This document shows positions 24,076-31,155 of a stretch of 40,731 bases of DNA, one piece after another (the first letter of the stretch is position 1; each line of letters opens with the position of its first letter). The notes beneath the pieces were generated by a model that saw only the letters and a program-made list of their open reading frames with translations, did no database searches and was not told where the DNA came from. Source of the stretch: Burkholderia sp. Bp8963 (lineage in GTDB: Bacteria; Pseudomonadota; Gammaproteobacteria; Burkholderiales; Burkholderiaceae); contig NZ_QTQP01000058.1 in assembly GCF_003854275.1 (NCBI RefSeq), forward strand, positions 1 to 40,731. The letters run 5' to 3'. Both the position numbers and the translations under genes were made by a program.

Positions 24076-24282
24076 GTGACCCGACTTCATGAATCGCTCG
24101 AACCCTTGCTGCACGTCTTCGAACAAGACGGCGCATGGCAATGGGCGCTGACCGTGAAGCGCACGGCGGGCGTCGGCGTGAAAGTGGTCGCGTTCAGCCA
24201 GGATGGTTTTCATCGGCAAGCGGACGCCCGGGAAGCCGGCGAGCGCGCGCTCGCGTCGTTCGGCGGCGCGGTGACCGTCTGA
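24076..24282 (+). CDS. Small conserved-looking protein of unknown function
   Basis: A 68-residue acidic-to-neutral protein, read from GTG at 24076 because GGGAGA lies 7 nt upstream. The frame's earlier ATG at 24025 has no such site. It has no signal peptide or membrane helix. Its sequence suggests an amphipathic helix (LHESLEPLLHVFEQDGAWQW) followed by two beta-strands (ALTVKRTAGVGVKVVAF) and a C-terminal helix. I do not recognise a domain. It lies in 680 bp between alkB and the IclR gene, the rest of which shows no feature I can support. Confidence 0.6.
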   Translation: MTRLHESLEPLLHVFEQDGAWQWALTVKRTAGVGVKVVAFSQDGFHRQADAREAGERALASFGGAVTV

Positions 24283-24512
24283 GAATGCCGGCGGCAGCGC
24301 GCAGGCATGGCGCATCGCTGTCTATCGCTGATATCCTCTCAATTGTGTGTGGCTATTTGCCCGGTCGTGGCGGCGTGCCGATCGTCCCGGCCGTGTTCGC
24401 TCGACCGTACGCGCGGGTGCGAACCGGCGCGCGGGGTGAGGTAGCATGAGTGAATGTCTACGACGAGCAATGGCCTGTCCTTGGTGATCGATTTCTTTCC
24501 GTCCATGTCCAC

Positions 24513-25466
24513 ATGGCCAAAACAACGATGAGCGGCGCGACCAAACCGCCCGCCGCGCCGGCGCGTCAAGCCGGCCGTGCGGCCGGCGCAGGCGATGCGC
24601 CGGAACCTGCCGCTGCCGGCGACGACGAAGCCGCCGGCGGTGCGTCGTCCTATCTCGTGCCGGGCCTCGAGCGCGGCTTGCGAATTCTTGCGGAGTTTTC
24701 CGCGCGCGAGCCGGTGCTCGGCGCGCCCGAACTGTCGAAACGCATCGGCATTCCGCGCACGACCACCTTCCGCCTGCTGCAGACGCTCGAAGCGCTCGGT
24801 TTCCTCGAGCGCGTGAACGGCGACCGCCATTTCCGGCTTGGTGTCGGCGTGCTGCGGCTCGGCTTCGAATACCTGAACTCGCTCGAGCTGACGGATCTCG
24901 GCACACCCGTGCTCGAACGGCTGCGCGACGCGACCGGCCTGTCGACGCATCTGCTGATCCGCGACCAGCGCGACGTCGTGTTCGTCGCGAAGGCACAGAG
25001 CAATGCGTCGATGTTCGGCTCGGTCAAGGTGCATGTCGGCACGCGGCTGCCTGCGCACGCGACCGTGCACGGCCACGTGCTGATGGGCGACCTCACGCGC
25101 GACGCGCTGCGCCACCTGTATCCGGAAAAGCGTCTCGAGCAGTTCACCGAGCGCACGCCGGGCACGGTCGACGAACTGTACGAGCGCCTGCGCCACTATG
25201 CGCGGCTCGGCTATGCGGTCAGCGAGGCTGCGTTCGAAGCGGGCATCTCGGCCGTGACCGCGCCGGTGCGCGATCATTCGGGATCGATCGTCGCGGCCAT
25301 CACCGCGACGGTGCCGCGCTCGGAGATCGGCGAGGTCCGCGAGAAGGAGCGCCTCGTCGAGGCCGTGTGCGGCGCGGCGGTCGATCTGTCGCAGCGCCTC
25401 AACTATCGTCCGCTCGAAAGCGATCCGACGTTCGCGCATGCGCGCCACAAGGTTGCGATGTTCTGA
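24513..25466 (+). CDS. IclR-family regulator flanking the aromatic catabolic island
   Basis: A 317-residue regulator. After a low-complexity N-terminal tail (about 1-50, Ala/Pro/Gly rich) comes the winged HTH (about 52-115): VPGLERGLRILAEFSAREPV, LGAPELSKRIGIPRTTTFRL. The IclR effector domain follows (about 125-310), with VGTRLPAHATVHGHVLMGDL and a C-terminal AVDLSQRLNYRP. It shares long identical stretches with the second IclR protein at 31156, so the two are paralogues. Starts at 24513 and 24528 are both possible; neither has a clear ribosome binding site. It is separate from the catabolic operon, convergent with the porin gene, and has its own terminator. It may bind the twin operators at 26761 and 27046. 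Confidence 0.92.
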   Translation: MAKTTMSGATKPPAAPARQAGRAAGAGDAPEPAAAGDDEAAGGASSYLVPGLERGLRILAEFSAREPVLGAPELSKRIGIPRTTTFRLLQTLEALGFLERVNGDRHFRLGVGVLRLGFEYLNSLELTDLGTPVLERLRDATGLSTHLLIRDQRDVVFVAKAQSNASMFGSVKVHVGTRLPAHATVHGHVLMGDLTRDALRHLYPEKRLEQFTERTPGTVDELYERLRHYARLGYAVSEAAFEAGISAVTAPVRDHSGSIVAAITATVPRSEIGEVREKERLVEAVCGAAVDLSQRLNYRPLESDPTFAHARHKVAMF

Positions 25467-25506
25467 TGGCGCCGGCCGGCTGCGAACGCGGTCATGGATG
25501 AAGAAG

Positions 25507-25530
25507 GAGCGGCCCGCGGGCCGCTCTTTT
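25507..25530 (+). terminator. Rho-independent terminator of the iclR gene
   Basis: GAGCGGCC-CGCG-GGCCGCTC (25507-25526) forms a perfect 8-bp stem followed by TTTT. It lies 40 bp after the IclR stop; the minus strand has no clean T-run. Confidence 0.8.
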
Positions 25531-25573
25531 CGTTTCGGCGAATGCGCGTTTCGCGCGGCCCGCTGCCGTGCCG

Positions 25574-26653
25574 TCAGAACGAGTGATGAATCCCCGCCAG
25601 CACGACGACCTGGTTCGCAGTGCTCGACACGCCGGCCGTGAAGAACGACGCATGGGCGCCGCCCGACGCGTGCTCGTACAGCACGTTCGCGTAGAGCTGC
25701 GTGCGCTTCGACAGCGCGTAGATGTCGCCTAGCTCGAACTGCGTCCAGCGCTTGCCCGACAGCGTCGACGTTGCAGCGCCGCCCGCGATCGTGTTGAACG
25801 CGCTGGTGCGGTAGTTCACGCCCGCGTCGTAGCTCTGGAACGTATCCGAGAAGCCGTTCGACTGCATCTTGGTGCGCGTGTAGAGCCCGTGCACGAGGAA
25901 ATCGCCGAACTGGTACGACGCGCCCGCGCCGATGTTCTCGACCTTGCTCGCGAGATAGCCGTTCGCGGTGTTCTGCCCCTGGAAGGTCGTGATCCCGGTC
26001 TGGCTGATCAGCACCGAGCGGTCGTGCTCGTTCGAGTAGACGGCCGACGCCTTGAACGGCCCGTTCGCGTAGTTCAGCGCAACGCCCACCGATTTGCCCG
26101 TCGAGAAGTTCGTCGTATTGCCGAACGCCAGCATCGCCGCGGCCGAGAAGCCCGCGAAGCTAGGCGTTCGGTATTTGACCGCGTTGTTGTACGGCACGTT
26201 GCCGGTTGCCGCGAGGGCGTCGATGTTGCCCGGATGGAACGCATACCAGCTCTGCGCGAGGTACGCGGTGCTGAGCGGGTCGAGGTAGTCGAACGATAGC
26301 GGTGTCTGGCGGCCGAGCGTCAGCGTGCCGTAGCGATCCGAATTGAGACCGACCCACGCTGCACGGTTCCAGATCGTGTTGGCGGTCGCGAACTGGCCAT
26401 TGTTCGTATAGAAACCGTTCTCGAGCTGGAAGATCGCCGCGAGGCCGCCGCCCAGGTCTTCCTTGCCCTTCAGGCCCCAGCGATCGGGCTGCGTATTGCC
26501 CTGGATCATTGCCCACTTGGCGTGGCCGCCAACGTTGTTCACGTACGCGACGCCCGTATCCAGGCTGCCGTACAGCGTCACGCTGCTCTGCGCCCACGCG
26601 CCCGACACGGCGCCGATGCCGACGACCGCTGCTGCTACCGCTTGCTTGACCAT
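25574..26653 (-). CDS. Gram-negative porin of the aromatic catabolic island
   Basis: A 359-residue OmpC-like porin that lets solutes cross the outer membrane. The signal peptide MVKQAVAAAVVGIGAVSGAWA precedes mature QSSVTLYGSLDTGVAYVN. The conserved DRWGLKGKEDLGGGLAAIFQ segment and terminal HHSF with final Phe identify a 16-strand betaproteobacterial porin. The start is supported by AAGGAG 7 nt upstream. Unlike the porin at 4495, codon use is ordinary, so it is probably not constitutive and abundant. Its promoter carries the same palindrome as the divergent oxygenase operon, which suggests it is induced with the pathway and serves substrate entry. Substrate-specific porins are common next to aromatic catabolic genes in Burkholderia. 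Confidence 0.95.
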   Translation of the reverse strand: MVKQAVAAAVVGIGAVSGAWAQSSVTLYGSLDTGVAYVNNVGGHAKWAMIQGNTQPDRWGLKGKEDLGGGLAAIFQLENGFYTNNGQFATANTIWNRAAWVGLNSDRYGTLTLGRQTPLSFDYLDPLSTAYLAQSWYAFHPGNIDALAATGNVPYNNAVKYRTPSFAGFSAAAMLAFGNTTNFSTGKSVGVALNYANGPFKASAVYSNEHDRSVLISQTGITTFQGQNTANGYLASKVENIGAGASYQFGDFLVHGLYTRTKMQSNGFSDTFQSYDAGVNYRTSAFNTIAGGAATSTLSGKRWTQFELGDIYALSKRTQLYANVLYEHASGGAHASFFTAGVSSTANQVVVLAGIHHSF

Positions 26654-26760
26654 TGGATCTCCTTCCTGAGTCTCACTCGAATGAAAACGTGCGCCGTGCC
26701 GGTGCGCGAAATGGACGACCTGCCGGCTGCGCGCATCTTCACTGCTGATCGGGCGTCTTA

Positions 26761-26780
26761 ATGTTCCATATAAGGAACAA
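26761..26780 (-). promoter_or_regulatory. Operator candidate 1 (porin side)
   Basis: On the minus strand TTGTTCCTTATATGGAACAT (26780-26761) has perfect arms TGTTCC/GGAACA around a 6-bp centre. It begins 19 bp after the porin -10 box. It matches the copy at 27046-27065 at 18 of 20 positions and is the expected size for an IclR dimer site. Confidence 0.75.
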
Positions 26781-26799
26781 TGTGCCTATGGTGGAATGA

Positions 26800-26828
26800 A
26801 GTATAGGGTGGCGGGAAGTGCGGAAAAA
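26800..26828 (-). promoter_or_regulatory. Porin promoter
   Basis: On the minus strand TTTTTC (26828-26823) and TATACT (26805-26800) are separated by 17 bp. The -35 box is poor by consensus, but the divergent operon has the same TTTTTC at the same spacing. Transcription would start near 26793, just before the operator. Confidence 0.5.
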
Positions 26829-27000
26829 AATAAATTTTTCGGGTCGAAGCACGACGCATCCCGTGCGCAACGCTCAGGGGCGGGCCGCTCAAAAAGGGCA
26901 TAAATGCCCGGCACATAAGAAAAAATCTCAAAATTGCGAGCGGCCACGGACGACCTCCGACCACGCGGTCGGTGTTTTCCCTAGGACGTGCAGCTTTTTG

Positions 27001-27029
27001 TTTTTCTCCTGGAAAGTCGCTCCTATAAT
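27001..27029 (+). promoter_or_regulatory. Promoter of the catabolic operon
   Basis: A perfect TATAAT at 27024-27029 has TTTTTC at 27001-27006, 17 bp upstream. Start near 27036 gives a leader of about 60 nt that contains the operator at 27046-27065. The weak -35 box may mean activator need, or sigma contact through the perfect -10 box. Confidence 0.6.
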
Positions 27030-27045
27030 CACCATCCATAAACCG

Positions 27046-27065
27046 TTGTTCCTGATATGGAACAA
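27046..27065 (+). promoter_or_regulatory. Operator candidate 2 (catabolic operon side)
   Basis: TTGTTCCTGATATGGAACAA has perfect 7-bp arms TTGTTCC/GGAACAA around TGATAT. It lies 16 bp after the -10 box, so bound protein would sit on the start of the transcript, a repressor position. The near-identical copy at 26761-26780 has the same geometry on the porin side. Confidence 0.75.
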
Positions 27066-27096
27066 ATCGAGAGTCGATCAGAAGGAAGGGTGTGAG

Positions 27097-27414
27097 ATGT
27101 CTGAACAATGGATTTGCGCCGGGCACGCCGGCGCGCTGTCGGAAGACACGCCGATCGAGTTCAAGCGGACCGACGGCGTCGAGATCGGGATCTACCGTGT
27201 CGGCGACGACGTGTATGCGCTCGAGAACGTGTGCCCGCATGCGTACGCGCTGCTGACGCAAGGCTTCGTCGACGACGGCACGGTCGAGTGCCCGTTGCAC
27301 GAAGCGGTGTTCGACATCAGGACGGGCCAGTGCCTGAAGGGGCCGGGCGGCCGCGCGCTGAAGCAGTACGCAGTGCGCCTTGCCGGCGAGGAAATCCAGA
27401 TCAAGGTGGAATGA
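27097..27414 (+). CDS. Rieske [2Fe-2S] ferredoxin of the ring-hydroxylating oxygenase
   Basis: A 105-residue electron carrier that passes electrons from the reductase to the terminal oxygenase. The Rieske cluster ligands are Cys46 and His48 (VCPHAYALL) and Cys65 and His68 (VECPLHEAVFD), 16 residues apart as usual. Length and sequence match BphA3/CarAc-type ferredoxins. GAAGGA lies 11 nt before the ATG at 27097, and the frame upstream of it is in the promoter region. First gene of the operon; the next gene begins 1 bp after its stop. The cognate reductase appears to be the FAD protein at 37845, eleven genes away, while the alpha subunit is two genes downstream. Confidence 0.94.
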   Translation: MSEQWICAGHAGALSEDTPIEFKRTDGVEIGIYRVGDDVYALENVCPHAYALLTQGFVDDGTVECPLHEAVFDIRTGQCLKGPGGRALKQYAVRLAGEEIQIKVE

Positions 27415-27415
27415 C

Positions 27416-27727
27416 ATGAAAGAAGCGACCGTGAACTTCAATCCCTTCCTGAAGCCGTGGGTGGCGCCGCAGCCGAACAATGTCGCGGGCAAGGGGCAGA
27501 TCGAGATCCCGGGGCAGGTCGAGAACCGCATCTGGCAGAACCGCAAGGCCGAGCCGACCCGGTACGAGAACGATCTCGGCGACGCGCTCGAACGCGTGTT
27601 CGAGGCCGGCGCGACCGAGCTGGGCGACGTTGTCGCGGGCCTGAACCGCATCGGCTTCCGCGCACCGGACGGCGCGCCGTGGACCGCCGAGCGCTTCTGC
27701 GCGGAAATGGCCGCGCTCGCGGAATGA
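27416..27727 (+). CDS. Small protein with recombinase-like helix-turn-helix, unknown role
   Basis: A 103-residue protein between the ferredoxin and oxygenase genes, starting 1 bp after the ferredoxin stop. The C-terminal part (about 70-98, GDVVAGLNRIGFRAPDGAPW, then TAERFCAEMA) closely resembles the DNA-contacting 'LN..G....G..W....v' module found in the recombinase domain of large serine recombinases. There is no catalytic resolvase domain. The N-terminal half (NPFLKPWVAPQPNNVAGKG) is unlike that family. Proteins of this kind accompany alpha-only Rieske oxygenase genes in other betaproteobacteria, as far as I recall, with no known function. It may be a small subunit or assembly factor of the oxygenase and not a DNA binder; that is inference. 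Confidence 0.85.
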   Translation: MKEATVNFNPFLKPWVAPQPNNVAGKGQIEIPGQVENRIWQNRKAEPTRYENDLGDALERVFEAGATELGDVVAGLNRIGFRAPDGAPWTAERFCAEMAALAE

Positions 27728-27770
27728 CCGCACGCCCCGCCGACCCGACAACCGCATCCGGAGCACATTG

Positions 27771-28844
27771 ATGACGTCCCCCGCACAACACGAATCCCAC
27801 CTCGACCCGGTCCGTGCCTACCTGGACCGCGGCATCAAGAATTACTGGTATCCCGTCGCGCCGAGCTGGCAGGTGTCGAACGCGCCCGTCGGCCTCACGC
27901 GCCTGTCCGAGCAGATCGTGCTGTGGCGCGACCAGGACGGCAAGGTCCACGCGCTCGAGGACCGCTGCCCGCACCGCGGCGCGCGCCTGTCGCTCGGCTG
28001 GAACCTCGGCGGCAACCTCGCGTGCTGGTATCACGGCGTCGAAGTCGATGGCTCGGGCACGGTCAACAAGGTGCCGGCCGTCGCGAACTGTCCGCTCGAA
28101 GGGATGAAGTGCGTGAAGTCGTATCCGGTCGAAGAGAAGGCCGGCGCGATCTTCCTGTGGTTCGGCGACGAAGCGCACGGCGAGCCGGCGCCGCTGAACC
28201 TGCCGGAAGAACTGGTCGCCGACGAGTTCGCGCATTTCCTCTGCGTGTCGAACTGGAAGTGCAATTACCAGTACGCGATCGACAACGTGATGGACCCGAT
28301 GCACGGCGCGTACCTGCACGCGACGTCGCACTCGATGGCCGAAGGCGACAAGCAGGCCGACATGCGCGTGCGCAAGACGGAAACGGGCCTGATGTTCGAG
28401 AAGGTCGGCCAGCGCGACGTGAACTTCGACTGGGTCGAACTCGGCGAGACCGGCTGCCTGTGGATGCGCCTCGCGATCCCGTACAAGCAGAAGTTCGGCC
28501 CGGGCGGCAACTTCGGGATCATCGGTTTCGCGACGCCCGTCGACGACGACCATTGCCAGGTCTATTTCTGGCGCACCCGCAAGGTCAGCGGCTGGCAGCG
28601 CGACGTGTGGCGCTTCATGTACCGCAACCGCCTCGAAGGCCTGCACTGGGACGTGCTCGAGCAGGACCGCTACGTGCTCGAAAGCCTCGCGCCGAATGCG
28701 CGCGATCACGAATACCTGTACCAGCACGACGTCGGCATCACGCGCGTGCGCCGGATGCTGCGCCAGCGCGCGCAGGAGCATCTGTCCGCACTCGACGCGC
28801 ATCGCGCGGCGCAACCGGCCGCGTCGGAGTCCGCTCATGGCTGA
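27771..28844 (+). CDS. Aromatic ring-hydroxylating oxygenase, alpha (terminal) subunit
   Basis: A 357-residue Rieske non-heme iron oxygenase. The Rieske ligands are Cys66 and His68 (RCPHRGARLSLGW) and Cys85 and His88 (CWYHGV). The catalytic iron site is NVMDPMHGAYLH, giving His178 and His183, with Asp175 as the bridge to the neighbouring Rieske centre. No beta subunit gene is present, so it is an alpha-only (alpha3) enzyme as in the phthalate oxygenase/OMO/CarAa groups. Together with a separate Rieske ferredoxin and FAD reductase this gives a three-component system. Start ATG 27771 follows GGAG; the last 8 bp overlap the SDR gene. It would dihydroxylate or monohydroxylate an aromatic ring; substrate unknown. 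Confidence 0.95.
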   Translation: MTSPAQHESHLDPVRAYLDRGIKNYWYPVAPSWQVSNAPVGLTRLSEQIVLWRDQDGKVHALEDRCPHRGARLSLGWNLGGNLACWYHGVEVDGSGTVNKVPAVANCPLEGMKCVKSYPVEEKAGAIFLWFGDEAHGEPAPLNLPEELVADEFAHFLCVSNWKCNYQYAIDNVMDPMHGAYLHATSHSMAEGDKQADMRVRKTETGLMFEKVGQRDVNFDWVELGETGCLWMRLAIPYKQKFGPGGNFGIIGFATPVDDDHCQVYFWRTRKVSGWQRDVWRFMYRNRLEGLHWDVLEQDRYVLESLAPNARDHEYLYQHDVGITRVRRMLRQRAQEHLSALDAHRAAQPAASESAHG

Positions 28845-29607
28845 GCCGACTCCGGTGGTGTCGCTCGCCGGCCGGCGCGTGCTCGTCACGGGCGGCGCGC
28901 GCGGTCTCGGCGCGGCATTCGTGAAGGCGCTCGTCGCCGCCGGCGCGCAGGTCGCGTTCGGCGACGTGCTGGCCGACGAGGGCCGCGCGCTTGCCGCGCA
29001 GCTCGCCGGGCAGGGCCACGCCGCGCATTTCTTCGCGCTCGACCTTGCCGATCCGGCGAGCGTCCACGCGTTCGTCGCGCAGGGCGCGGCGGCGCTCGGC
29101 GGCATCGACGGCCTGATCAACAACGCGGCGATCACGAACTCGGGCGGCCGGCTGTCGACGGAACTCGATGTCGCGACCTGGGACGCGGTGATGAACGTCA
29201 ACGTGCGCGGCCTGTGGCTCGCGAGCAATGCGGCGCTGCCTTACCTGGCCAGCTCGGGGCGCGGTGCGATCGTGAACCTCGCGTCGGACACCGCGCTGTG
29301 GGGTGCGCCGAAGCTGCTCGCGTATGTCGCGAGCAAGGGCGCGGTGATCGCGATGACGCACGCGCAGGCCCGCGAATTCGGTGCGCACGGCGTAACGGTC
29401 AACGCGATCGCGCCGGGCCTGACCGAAGTCGAGGCGACCGCCTACGTACCGGCCGACCGCCACGCGTACTACCTGCAGGGCCGCGCGCTGACGCGCCCGC
29501 AGGTGCCCGACGACGTGACGGGCCCCGTGCTGTTCCTGCTGTCCGACGCCGCGCGCTTCGTGACGGGTCAACTGCTGCCGGTGAACGGCGGCTTCGTAAT
29601 GAACTGA
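28837..29607 (+). CDS. SDR-family dehydrogenase (likely dihydrodiol or alcohol dehydrogenase)
   Basis: A 256-residue classical short-chain dehydrogenase. The NAD(P)-binding motif is TGGARGLG (18-25), the structural motif NNAA (95-98), and the catalytic residues Ser150, Tyr163 and Lys167 (YVASK) are all present. Asp43 after strand 2 favours NAD. The start overlaps the oxygenase stop by 8 bp, indicating coupled translation. In such operons the SDR usually rearomatises the cis-dihydrodiol formed by the oxygenase to a catechol, which suits the downstream extradiol enzyme. If the oxygenase is a monooxygenase, it may oxidise another alcohol. Confidence 0.93.
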   Translation: MAEPTPVVSLAGRRVLVTGGARGLGAAFVKALVAAGAQVAFGDVLADEGRALAAQLAGQGHAAHFFALDLADPASVHAFVAQGAAALGGIDGLINNAAITNSGGRLSTELDVATWDAVMNVNVRGLWLASNAALPYLASSGRGAIVNLASDTALWGAPKLLAYVASKGAVIAMTHAQAREFGAHGVTVNAIAPGLTEVEATAYVPADRHAYYLQGRALTRPQVPDDVTGPVLFLLSDAARFVTGQLLPVNGGFVMN

Positions 29608-29633
29608 TGGTTTCCATTCTCAAGGAGAGGACG

Positions 29634-30161
29634 ATGGCGGACGCCGATATCGAACGCAAGTCGTGGGATCAACCGGAAAGCGCGAGCTTTGCCGACTGGA
29701 TGGAAGGGCGTGTCGCGCGCTATGCCACGCGACGCTACGACTGGGACGCGCTGAAGTTCCAGGCCGACTACGACCCGAAGTATCGCCGTGCGCAGATGCG
29801 TTACGTCGGCACCGGCGGCACGGGCGTCGCGAAGGACGTCAACACGGTGCCGGCCGGCAACTTCACGTTCTCGACGATGGTGATCCCGGCCGGCAACATC
29901 GGCCCGAGCCACATCCACATCGACGTCGAGGAAATCTTCTTCGTGCTGCGCGGCAAGATGAAGGTGATCTGCGAGCGCGACGGCGAGACCTGGGAAGCGA
30001 TCCTCGGCGAGCGCGACCTGATTTCGGTGCCGCCGGGCGTGTACCGCACGGAGATCAACATCGGCGAGGAAGACGCGCTGATGTGCGTGATGCTCGGTTC
30101 GTCGAAGCCGATCACGCCGACGTATCCGCCGGATTCGCCGCTTGCGAAGATCAAGCGCTGA
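29634..30161 (+). CDS. Cupin-domain protein
   Basis: A 175-residue protein with one cupin barrel (about 78-150). The metal motif is present: His93 and His95 with Glu99 or Glu100 in SHIHIDVEEIFFVLRGKMKV, and motif 2 is in LISVPPGVYRTEINIGEED. The N-terminal 75 residues carry DWMEGRVARYATRRYDWDAL, which I do not recognise. AAGGAGAGG lies just before ATG 29634. Roles could be a dioxygenase, an isomerase or a ring-cleavage accessory in the pathway; sequence alone does not decide. The frame is open further upstream, but that part is inside the SDR gene. Confidence 0.9.
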   Translation: MADADIERKSWDQPESASFADWMEGRVARYATRRYDWDALKFQADYDPKYRRAQMRYVGTGGTGVAKDVNTVPAGNFTFSTMVIPAGNIGPSHIHIDVEEIFFVLRGKMKVICERDGETWEAILGERDLISVPPGVYRTEINIGEEDALMCVMLGSSKPITPTYPPDSPLAKIKR

Positions 30162-30179
30162 GACGGAGCAGGTGAAGCG

Positions 30180-31076
30180 ATGAGTGTCATCGACAAACGT
30201 GAACGCGGGCGCGTCGCCGCCTTCGCGACGCTGCTCGAGCGGTTTCCCGAGCAGCGCTGCGCGGCCGGCGCGGCGGGCACGATCGGCTACCGCGAGGCCG
30301 GCGCGCAGCATGCCGGCCGCACGCACCCTGTCGTGCTGCTGCACGGGATCGGCTCGGGCGCCGCGTCGTGGGTGCGCCAGCTCGATGCGCTCGGCGCTTC
30401 GCGGCGCGTGCTCGCGTGGGATGCGCCCGGTTATGGCGCATCGACGCCCGTGCGCAACGCGTCGCCGGCCGTTGCCGATTACGCGGCGTCGCTGCATGCG
30501 TGGCTCGACGCGCTCGGCATCGAACGCTGCGTGCTGGTTGGCCATTCGCTCGGCGCGATCGTCGCGGGCGGCTTCGCCCGCGCGTGGCCGGAGCGGATCG
30601 CGGGGCTGCTGCTGGTCTCGCCCGCGGGCGGCTACGGCAGCGCACCGGTCGAGACGCGCGAGTCGCGCCGCGACGCACGGCTCGCGATGCTCGCGGACCT
30701 CGGTCCGGCCGGGCTCGCCGAACAGCGCAGCGGCAACATGCTGTCCGGCTTCGCGAGCGAGGACGCGCGCGCATGGGTGCGCTGGAACATGGCGCGCATC
30801 GTGCCGGCCGGCTACGCGCAGGCGACGCATCTGCTCGCGAATGCCGATCTCGCGTCCGACCTCGCGGGCTATCGCGGCCGCACGGCGGTCGCAGTCGGCG
30901 CGAACGACGCGATCACGCCGCCCGCCGCGTGCGAACGGATCGCCGCGGCCGCGCATGTCGGGCTGCAGGTGATTCCGCAGGCCGGGCATGCGGGCTATGT
31001 CGAGGCGCCGGCCGTGTACACCGCACTGATCGAGACGTTCTGTCGTCAGTGCGACCAGCAGCGGGGAGGAATATGA
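30180..31076 (+). CDS. Alpha/beta hydrolase (C-C bond or ester hydrolase)
   Basis: A 298-residue serine hydrolase. The oxyanion motif is LLHGIGSG (His55-Gly56), the nucleophile elbow GHSLG has Ser123, and the acid and base are probably Asp243 (GANDAITPP) and His270 (QAGHAGY). In meta-cleavage operons enzymes of this fold hydrolyse ring-fission products (HOMODA/HOPDA hydrolases, MhpC/BphD). Its place in an operon with an extradiol-type enzyme fits that role. However, esterase activity on the starting substrate is equally possible. GGAG lies 13 nt before ATG 30180. Confidence 0.92.
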   Translation: MSVIDKRERGRVAAFATLLERFPEQRCAAGAAGTIGYREAGAQHAGRTHPVVLLHGIGSGAASWVRQLDALGASRRVLAWDAPGYGASTPVRNASPAVADYAASLHAWLDALGIERCVLVGHSLGAIVAGGFARAWPERIAGLLLVSPAGGYGSAPVETRESRRDARLAMLADLGPAGLAEQRSGNMLSGFASEDARAWVRWNMARIVPAGYAQATHLLANADLASDLAGYRGRTAVAVGANDAITPPAACERIAAAAHVGLQVIPQAGHAGYVEAPAVYTALIETFCRQCDQQRGGI

Positions 31077-31150
31077 ACTACCCCCACGCTCACATTCGTT
31101 CGCTGCCCCCCGAGGGGGCGGCTGCCTTCCTTGGGGCGGCCCGGCGGGAG
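31075..31150 (+). repeat. Intergenic palindromic repeat element of Comamonadaceae type
   Basis: The 79 bp between the hydrolase and second iclR gene are not coding and contain ACTACCCCCACGCTCAC, then TCGCTGCCCCCCGAGGGGGC and CCTTGGGGCGGCCCGGCGGG. CCCCCCGAGGGGGC and the CC-rich/GG-rich halves can fold into hairpins. I recall almost the same string as a very frequent intergenic element in Acidovorax, Variovorax and Comamonas genomes. If so, it marks foreign origin of this part of the operon. The iclR ribosome binding site (GGGAGG) is at its end. Confidence 0.5.
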
Positions 31151-31155
31151 GCAGC

